A DNA stretch of 64,000 nt from Ascidia mentula (lineage: Eukaryota > Chordata > Ascidiacea > Phlebobranchia > Ascidiidae). The DNA lies in NCBI GenBank assembly GCA_947561715.1, contig OX387198.1:1798001-1862000 (forward strand), given 5' to 3'. A program made the translations under genes and the position numbers. Below, one piece after another: positions 55,357 through 64,000 of the stretch (its first letter is position 1; every line of letters begins with the position of its first letter). The notes under the pieces are model-generated. The model had not been told where the DNA came from and searched no databases. It worked only from the letters and a program-made list of their open reading frames with translations.

Positions 55357-55995
55357 TCTGCGTTCTCTGCACGAAGGTTCATTCACACAAATGACGGGTT
55401 TACTTGCAAATTGTCCGCGGCGTATTTCGTGAGTCACCACGCAAACGGTGTGCACTCAACCGTGTCATTACAGCTGGTTGTTTGCTTCATTGTACGTGGT
55501 CGAGGCAGTTAGATCAGAAACTTGCAGGTTCTATAGGGAAGTAAGGCTAATGTTGCAGCAGCCAGGGAATTAAAAGCTGCCAAATTAGTTCAAATAAAAG
55601 ATTTACTTATGAAGGCAGTTTAGCTGAACTTGAAAAACGACTTAGATTTCTGGGTTTATGTGTTGTTGTGTTGTTTGTGGCGTTTAGGTTAAGTGAAGCG
55701 CACAAATTGATATACTCTCTAATCCCAAACCTCTTTAAAATACTGACGGAAGTACCGCGAAAGTTAAGTTAAGTATCAGGTAGCCAGAGTCAGGAGGACA
55801 TTTTTGACTTGGTGACCAACTTAGGTGTATCCTACGTTTGTTTTACGTATGGTATAACCCGTGTTTGTTCATACATGTTTACAGCAGAAATTTGAAACTG
55901 TGTTGCTAAAAATGTGCCTTGTATAGTAATGACTGGTCGGCGACAGGCCTATACATTTGCTGATATCTTTTGAAAAGCGACGAAACGTTTCTACA

Positions 55996-58307
55996 ATTAA
56001 AATCTGTCGACTCTCCAGGGCGACTATCATTATCTTGTGGATGTTGATTCTTGTTGGAAGCATTTATGTGAAGAAAAACGTACAGGAATGTTTTGGTTTT
56101 GTTGAGGTTCGAACCCACGGTCGTAAGTAAGGTAAATTAACAAGTTTTTTAAAAACGCACATAGCATTGTAGCCTCAACTGCATTGTCTACACCCATGTG
56201 CAGCAAACTTATAACCGGTTGCATCAGGAAGCGCTGTATGGTATTTCACATCACTTGCATCCAATGATTACGGTATTTACTGAAGCCACAGACTTAGACT
56301 TGCTTTATTATAAGGATCATCCGTCGGTTTGATTCGTAGTTACAACCATTGCTGTACTAATTCAACGCAATGGCAAACGTATGATTGCATAGTGCAATGT
56401 AAAGTTGAAGTACTCACTATACTTTCAGGAATTTGACTGGACGATCTGTACGAGAGGTTGAGACGATGCATCTCGTAGCTGTATCGTGTGGACGACCCAA
56501 CTACCAAGGTATCAGGGTAAGTCAGCAAATTAAAACCTTTGCAACAGATGTTAAAATAACATCTAAAAATATCCACGTATTTACATTTATTTACGGTGTC
56601 GTGTGATCAATGAAGTTTTATTGCAAGAAACTCTGTACTTGTTTCGGGTTGTATCTCTTGCAAAACTCACAACATTGCGTTACAAACCATCAACATCACA
56701 ATGGCAATTGAGAACTACTACCAAACAGCGGATTGCCTCATGTGGGAAATAAAATTAAGGATTCCGATTATAACCACTATCTTTTAACGACCACCATAAT
56801 GGTGTTTGACTCTCGGGTCTGTAGAAATTAAAACTTGCAATCCCAGCTGCCACCACTTATTGTCTAATTAATTGATTTTCCCTAAAATTTGTGTCCACTT
56901 TCAGGATATACGGAAACCCATGGACTTGACGGTAACCATGGTAAAATCCGCCGTGCTCTTCTCCAAGTCTCCTCTCTACGTCCACATCTTCACAGAGGAC
57001 GACATGAAACCACTCATCGAGGCCGAGGTACCGAAATACTTACAAGTCTTTTGCCAAAAACCACCGGAGTCAAGGACTTAATCGTTCGTAACCTTATGTG
57101 TATTGCAAAAAAAAACGTTTCCTTTTTTTCAAGATATCATCCTGACCAGTTCATTCTCAAGAGAAGTTTCATTACTAAACATTTATTTACATTAATTAAT
57201 AAATTTATTTATCTATTTTGTCGTGCAGATGATTTTAAAGCAAGTGACCGATGCTGCAATATACAGTGATGGTGACGTTATTTTCCTCAAACCGCTCGAT
57301 GAACTGTGGATGCAGTTTGACTCGTTCACTGAGCACCAGGTAGCGGCCATATCTCCGACTGCTGGCCATCCACTGGGTGGCAGACGTTTCAACGAGAATT
57401 TTATTTCACATCCGTCAGGACTTTTTCAAATTATTACTGGGGTGATTCGCTACATTTTTAAGTCTAGCAACAGTGAAAATATCATTGTATTTTGTGGTTT
57501 TATTCAAGTTTACAATGGTCGCAAACTATAAGCATCAATGTATATGTTTGTTGTTAGTTAGAAGGCCCATGTATTTAACCATGGACAGAAACGTGTCATA
57601 TATATGTGATATGGGCTAGAGGTGGAAAATGTCACGGCAATTACAACAGAATTGGAATTAACTCCTAAAACGGGTAAACAAGAATGCTTTCTGTAAAGTG
57701 CTAAATATCAACTACTGACAAAGTTACTTTCATTAGAACACAAACCTTGGTTCTAAAGTATATGTTATGTCACAATTAAGAATTAGCTATATTACGTCAC
57801 AATAAAAACATTTTCTTGTCCAGATAATGATGATGAACTTTACTCGAATGCTGAGGAGCGAATGGATTCTCTTCCATGACTAAAAAGACGTGGGCATTCA
57901 ACCGAAACGAATGACGTATGGTGTTGACTTGTTGATGACGTATTACCGTCAGTTTAAGGAGAAAGCTGAACACGACCAGAAGTTAATGAACATTATGTTC
58001 CATTACAACCCAGGTATTACAGTAGAAGTTATAAACACATGGTTATAGTCCCTATACAACTTTTTGTAAGACTCGCGGTTTTAGTGAAATAATCACAACA
58101 CAAGGATCGTATAAGAATACGAAACAACAAAACACACGTAAATGGCCACTAGTGGCGCATTGAAGCAACTTCTTGAGAAGCTTGACTTCCCATTTGTTTT
58201 CACATTTTATTATACTTCAACACAAGCGTTTGTTTAACCTGGTTCTTGCTTATATACATATACATATATATATATGTGAAAACAGTGGGAAGTCAAAATT
58301 ACCAGTA

Positions 58308-58356
<49 letters not shown>

Positions 58357-59281
58357 CTGGTAAACCAGCAACCAACAAAGCAAACCAAATTGTTTGTTCA
58401 TGAATAAATCACGTGATGTACCTCACGCCAACAAACCTATACAGACCTTCTTCGCCAACTTTCCTGTTCCTGGAACTTCAAAAACATCTTTTGCAGCGAA
58501 GAAAGCAACGTTTGCAGCGATGCCGAGTCACAAGATGGCGCTAGTGCGGTACACGGCATCACATCGGCATTTTTCGGCGACGTCAATCCAACATTTCGCG
58601 CGCTTTTCGAGGCATTTTTGAAGGTGAGCGATCGAATTTCTTTAGGCTTTTGTCGAGGTTCGCGCGACGCCCGTGCTCGCTGTTGTTCGTTGGTTTGTGG
58701 GAAAACACTTAGATTGTTTTAGGAACTTGTTTACTTTCTGATTTGACACTTTGGCCGAATTGCCGCGTGTTTTGCACGAAACCGTTTCGACTTTTGGGTT
58801 TAAACAACTCGCTTTGTCATTCGTAAGGTGGCAATTGAAATTAAGCTTCTCGCTCAAGTGAGTGCCTTTTAGTAATGTTTTGTCACAAACCATTCAAGTT
58901 AAACCTGTTTAATGGTGTACGTAATTGTTTATCGCGTCTTGTTTCGGTGAAAAAAATTCTGTTTATTTTGTGAAAAGCTTTCATTGCAATTTCGCCAGCT
59001 TAGAATGTTGCAAATAATCTTCTGAGAAAGTAAGGCACAAAATATTGTAACCGTCGGCGTTTGGTAAATTTAAATCAAGCTACGCGTTTGTTTATGATTG
59101 ATATTACCACCACGTTGTATTTAATCAACAGTTTGCCCTTGGAAGTGACCCTGAAGCCTTTCTTCTGCTTCCATTTCTCGACCAACTCAAATCTTCTGCT
59201 CAAAGAACTTTTTGCGCCACCAAGTCTGACGTCATCAGTAGACCTTTAGCGAGAAGCATCAAAAATCTGCTTGCTTCGTGA
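55996..59281 (+). pseudogene. GT8 glycosyltransferase, copy C, multiply disabled
   Basis: Exon 1 remnant near 55996 has lost its start (ATT for ATG) and its donor through a deletion. Exon 2 (56429-56516) and exon 3 (56905-57027) are intact. Exon 4 survives only as 57131-57167 with a TGA in it. Exon 5 (57229-57441) is open and keeps a DxD site (YSDGDVIF) but has a weak donor. Exon 6 (57824-58013) has a TAA where copies A and B read GAA. Exon 7 (58445-58623) and exon 8 (59132-59281) are intact and supply the best view of the family C-terminus (SAVHGITSAF, LLLPFLDQLKSSAQ). Five independent lesions make this a clear pseudogene of the glucoside xylosyltransferase-like gene. Confidence 0.92.
58255..58351. 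repeat. TA microsatellite cluster
   Basis: (TA)n runs at about 58257-58275 and 58309-58350 in the last large intron of GT8 copy C, absent from the same place in copies A and B. Confidence 0.9.
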
Positions 59282-60246
59282 AATAGGAAACGGATATTGT
59301 GTATACGAGGGTGTGACGTCATGTTTTTCGGTTGTCGAAAATGTGGCGAACGTGATGAGAATGCAGTGTATGTGAGGAAATGAACGATTGCAACAAAATG
59401 TTGTTTACCAAAACCACAAATGGCGTTCATCGGAATGTCTCAATAGTGCTCAGTCCTTAATCCACCTTTCAATCTAAAAAATGCTGTGCTTCGACGTTTT
59501 TTTTGTTTGTTACATTTTATTACTTTATTTTTACAATATAATTTTTCTACTTGAACCCAGCTTGACTGCAATGCCCTGGCTGCGATGCCAGTAAACCAAC
59601 CTAAAAATTATAACACGACAGATCAACAATCAAAAGAGCTTTAATAATTGATTATAATTGAATGATATCTACACATGTTAATGAAAAACAATTAATCCTA
59701 TGACAAGAAACGCAAAAAATTAACATGCTTTGAGATTTTACAAAAAATATATTTTATACATGGAAGCCTATAAATTTGATTTCAGGACGAGAACAAAACA
59801 CAAAATCACAATAAAACAAATGGAATGTGATAAAGGAGCTCTTTATTAAACGCTGTTTGACAATGACGCCGTTTTACATGCATTTTTTTAAAAAGTTGGG
59901 CAAAGTTTTGAAAAGTAAACTTTTTTATGGACTAAAAAGTAACTTTCTTTCTCGAAAAGTCCATGTCAACTTTCACAAATATTTTGCCGTCCAGGTTTTC
60001 GCGTTCACGGTCTATTTTCTTGGAGAATTATCTAAGCATAAAAATCATGTTAACACACTCAATATTTAATCTAACTACGCAGTAATATGTCATGCTATGG
60101 CATGATTGGCAGGATTGCCCCATTGCGCAGGTCCTTGTTTGGCGATCACAGTTAACGATCGTCTGCGGTGCCTGGGCTGCCAAGCCTGCAAACCTAATGA
60201 CTTAAATCAACTACGTAGACATTTTTTGAATGTATTTGTTCAAAAT
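59282..60246. other. Intergenic, holds a short dispersed repeat
   Basis: Converging 3' flanks of GT8 copy C and KEN kinase copy 2. At 60097-60161 lies a piece (ATGGCATGATTGGCAGGAT, then CAGGTCCTTG) also found at 21931-21996. Nothing else is recognised. Confidence 0.55.
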
Positions 60247-63200
60247 TTATCCCACCTTAAAATCTTGCAATCCTTGATCCATTCCAAAGATTTGATAAAC
60301 TCTCAGCAAAAGTTGTGGATGCTGTTTCGTGAAATACTTGTAATAGTTTTCCCAATTCTTCTCAATGCCCAACCAAAGCATATCCCTGTCTGGATAAGGA
60401 TATGATTTTGCATGTTGTTTCTGCAAAACGCACCAGAGATTAATAAATACCCACTAGATTTCTTTATCAATCTCATTGTCTTCCTCAACATTTTCGCTGT
60501 CGGCACCTCATTGATTGTCACAAACTATTACGTTGGAAACAGTCTTAAAAAAGGTAGAGAAACATTTCCATAAATCACCCCAACCAGCACCTTTCTATTT
60601 TTTACTACACCAGGATTTAAATCAAGAATATTCTGACCATGATCCCGTTCAGGCTATTTTTTGGATTTCCATATCGGCCGCATATTTGAATTTATATGCA
60701 GCTCCAACTTTCAGGTTATATTTATAGAGAAATGAATCGTTCAAGGGTTTTATGAATGACCTATCCATTATTTACGCATTCTGGTCCAAATTGGTTGCCA
60801 GGCAGCGGCATTTTTGACCCCTTTGGGGCATTTGATCCACCGCGGTTAGATAATATTTTGAATAAAAGAGAAACAAAAACGCCATTGGGTTTGCAGAAAC
60901 ATTTCTATTGCGGTTTAATGCAAGGCCCATCTTTCCTTTACACAATAGAACCAAAGTTAGTTGCTCAATAATTGCGTAAGCTGACCGCGCCCATGTTTTA
61001 TTGCATTGATAGGGTCTATGTTTCCAAATGAAAAGTTTTTAACAGATTACCTTGTTTCTCACATGTCTATGTAGATCTTTCACCGATCTACACGGATCAA
61101 TCATTTCTGCTCTTTTGTTTTTACGTCCCATATGTTCGAGTAGTTTCACCACATGCTCGTTATTAATAACGAAAGCAACCATTTGTTTTGGGTCTGCTTT
61201 ATAATCCAACATCCAAGCGGGATATTTTTCTATCGCCTCCATACTTTCACTTAGAGACGATTGTGGTTGAAAAAAATAGCTGGGCAACAAAGTTGGCCGT
61301 GGTTTCTATAACAAGACAGATATTGAATTGAGATAATGTTGCTGAGTAATAAAAACAGTTGTGTAACAAACTTACTTTAACTCCAATTCCGCCAAATTCT
61401 TTCACAACTTCCTAAAACAAATAATTTACCAATGAACATATGTTATCAGTTAAAATATCAAATAGTGGTTGTACTTCAATGTAGGTAACTTTCTCCCTGT
61501 ATGTCCAAAGCATTGGATGAAATTTTACTTCCTCAATAGTTAGCCTGTTTGTTTCGTCATGTTGTAACATCCACAAAATTAAACTGCGTGAGTTAATTTG
61601 TTCCTCAGAGTCTAATAAAAAATAGGAGGTGGATCACTTTGATTTCGTTATGGTCAACCTTCACAAGCGATTCTTTTATAACGATACAAATATGCTTTAT
61701 AGACCATGAGCACAAATTCTTTGTAAGCTATTTTTCCTTTACCCCAAGATTTATGTTTCGAAACGATACAATTTATCCAATGCAGTATATACTGCCATTT
61801 GCAAAATGTATTTTCACCTTCCTACATTGTAACTTACTGTCAAGCATACCATCCATACTCAAATTAATATTTTTTCTTATGTCGTGTTCCTCCCAGTTAA
61901 ATGAATGTTTACCATTCGTCAGTGTGTAAAACAATGTCAGCCCAAGAGAAAATATGCCGGACTCTGTTTTCTGTTTAAAATACGATTTATGTTTTATGGC
62001 AACAAGATTCATTGCTCAGAGAATAAAACATCTGACCCAGACTGTTTTAGGATTTTCATGTTTCATTTAAATGAACGTTTCGGCAAGAACAGTATCATTA
62101 TAATTGACGCGTTTGGTGTACCTCCATGAATACAAGGACAAGAACGTACACAGAAGAAAGCACAAAATAATGCGTGGTGAGGATGCGATACCTACACCCT
62201 ACCAAACAACGATTTGAACAGGAATTATCACGATTTGTCAACCACTGCACCAACAAGAAAACTGTCTTGCGTGTGGTACATGAACCATGCAAACTTGCGC
62301 AGCAGTTTCCATTTAAAGATCGCCAGAAGACGCTGCCCCTCTCTTACGTAATGTGCAAACTCTCCCGTTCATGTGGACAATCCTACATTGGACAGACATA
62401 TCAAAACTTGTGATCGCCATAGTCGGAAGTGTGCTAACACGTGCTTGACAACTCGACTCACAAGGTTAAGTTCAGCGAGCAACAAATCCTTGCTACAACA
62501 ACCACAAACTAATGTAGACAGCACTTCTGTCCCACTATTTCTTTTCAACGTTTAAATGTGTGCGTTTTGTTCCGTTTACAGCCTCTAAGTGGTGTGTGAC
62601 GGATAACAGTGACACATGACGTCACCACCCACGCGAGCCTTATCTGTGACGTCAGTCAGGTCAACTCCATGTAATAATCGGGGAGGTAGACCAACCACGT
62701 CATTTAAACTGATGATGAATAAAGTTCTTGCCAAAACGTATTTTTTTTAATGAAGCATGACAATGTTTACAACATTTTGGGCCATTCTCCTCATTATCAA
62801 GATTTATTGCGGTTTATTTGAAACATACTTTTGACTAAAGTTACAGTTTGGAAACAAAAGCAACCACATGAACTGTAGTTCTTACTGGGATTATCTTTTT
62901 GTTTTCCCTGATAGCTATTAGAACTTCAGGGGCCATGAAAGCGTATGTCCAGTGAGCCATTGTTGACATGCGATTGTCATATATTTTGCTTAATCCAAAA
63001 TCACAGACTTTTACAATTGTTTCTTTGCCGCACCTCTTCAATAAGAAGTTGGCAGGTTGAATGTTCCGATGAACTGCATATAAAAGTTTGTGAATTTAAA
63101 AACGAAAATGAAATCAAGATTAAATTAAAGTCTGGTAACTATTTTCTATGTACTCCATGAAATTAACATTTACTGTTTGTTTGCAATATGCTTGCATAGC

Positions 63201-63948
63201 GTTTACATCTTACCAATGCCATGTGATGTATGAAGTCGGTATATTCCTTCAACCATTTGTTTGGAAATGTCGTTTGGTGTCAAATCAAAATCGCTCGGGT
63301 TTTGAATGTACTGAAAACGTCAAAATTTCCATTAAACTTTTTTGACAATGGCTACAAATAAGTGTGAGGTTAAAGTACAATGTGATACTGGCATAATACA
63401 AGCGCCTGTTACACATGTGTTATTGTTTAATGATATTCTAGTGAAAACATTTTACTTTTTCAACATCTCCATCACAAAACTCAAGAATGACGATAAGATT
63501 GATATGTTCAATCTAAAAAGGAACAAAAAGTTTGTTAAATGTCTTCTAGAAGTAACAACCAAATATGCCACGTTGTTTATGCAACGTTGACTGTATTTGA
63601 CGGTCACTAACCCAGTGGTCGATGTAACGGACCAAATGTTTGTCATCTTGGATTTTTTGTAGGTGTTTTAGTTCATTGTCATAATTTTTATACATTGCTT
63701 CAGGCATAACTTTGGCAGCAAATTTACCACTTCCTTGCGAAGTGTTGCAACTGAAAAACACAAGTTTGTTCTGTTCATAAAAACTTGGTAAAATGCCTTA
63801 GGCTTAAACCAATTGTACTTTGCTGGCTTAACGATAGTGGTTTTTGAATAAGCAACAAATAAATTGAAGTAAACTAACTTGAAAATTGCGCATCCCTAAT
63901 GTCCTTGGGCGATTTTTTTTTTCCACTGAATTTTAAAGGCACCTCCAA
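60247..63948 (-). pseudogene. IRE1/RNase L-type kinase with KEN domain, copy 2, stop in glycine loop
   Basis: Ten exons match copy 1: 63879-63948, 63612-63750, 63456-63512, 63214-63310, 62886-63073, 61838-61970, 61475-61611, 61376-61411, 61051-61305, 60247-60420; the first two lie beyond the edge. All splice sites and phases are kept. The kinase part is damaged: a TAG in the glycine-loop exon (GHxGCAIF, where copy 1 has GTSGCAVF), HRNIQPAN in place of HRDIKPAN, and SGIFSLG in place of SDIFSLG. The KEN part looks intact, with the RNase signature RNKKQH across the junction 61051/60420, exactly the spacing of IRE1 and RNase L. The last exon stops about 33 residues earlier than copy 1. It is either a decaying pseudogene or, if the stop is bypassed by another start or exon, a pseudokinase with an active nuclease. 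Confidence 0.8.
62060..62745 (+). mobile_element. Penelope-like element remnant in KEN copy 2
   Basis: It occupies the same intron as the element in copy 1 and keeps the right arm: FKDRQKTLPLS, SCGQSYIGQTYQN and the end AAACTGATGATG near 62706. The reverse-transcriptase part and most of the left arm are gone, with only a short left-end piece (CGTTTCGGCAAGAAC near 62078). The shared position shows the insertion predates the duplication. Confidence 0.8.
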
Positions 63949-64000
63949 CTGTTTCAGGAAAACAATTAAGTTAAAACCGTACTGGCCACTGTGCTTTCAT

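Larger units (their letters stand above)
55357..64000. repeat. Segmental duplication, unit C (second GT8 plus KEN kinase unit)
   Basis: Partner of 44465-54085, cut by the window edge. Similarity with units A and B starts abruptly at 55357 (CGTTCTCTGCACGAAG, also at 34140 and 44978). Both of its genes carry more damage than those of unit B. Confidence 0.85.

Overview
The window is eukaryotic DNA, AT-rich, with small introns, many exons and dispersed repeats. Its chordate-type genes (radial spoke RSPH9, Speedy/RINGO, STYX, SMUG1, a sushi-domain membrane receptor) and compact layout suggest an invertebrate chordate, most likely a tunicate such as Ciona; the species name is an inference. I built gene models by hand from exon homology, GT/GC-AG splice sites and codon-phase continuity. 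Where I give exon lists, every junction agrees in phase.

0-7 kb: two paralogous secreted or cell-surface genes on the minus strand. The left one runs off the window edge and carries an 86-copy 20-bp minisatellite in its first intron; the right one is a short form. 7-22 kb: a compact conserved cluster with a SUMO protease (minus), Speedy/RINGO (minus), head-to-head with RSPH9 (plus), which is tail-to-tail with STYX (minus). 22-30 kb: a sushi (CCP) type I membrane receptor with a long signalling-like tail (minus), holding a hAT-type MITE in an intron. 32-33 kb: an intronless SMUG1 uracil-DNA glycosylase with an N-terminal coiled-coil extension.

33.8-64 kb: a segmentally duplicated region. Three copies of an 8-exon GT8 glycosyltransferase gene (glucoside xylosyltransferase type) lie in direct order at 34.8, 45.6 and 56 kb, each with a different lesion. 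Copies two and three are each followed by an opposite-strand gene for a short kinase plus KEN-ribonuclease protein of the IRE1/RNase L type. The first kinase copy keeps its kinase residues but has a changed RNase motif; the second keeps the RNase motif but has a changed kinase catalytic loop and a stop codon. A Penelope-like retroelement with inverted arms sits in the same intron of both kinase copies, so it predates the duplication. Between GT8 copies one and two lies a ZU5-UPA gene with a C-terminal membrane anchor and a possible amyloid/RHIM-like motif.

Functionally the cluster mixes housekeeping genes (DNA repair, SUMO, cilia, cell cycle) with families that evolve fast in immunity or recognition (sushi receptor, KEN nuclease, ZU5-UPA, mucin-like surface protein, xylosyltransferase). 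I see no operon-like relation among them.
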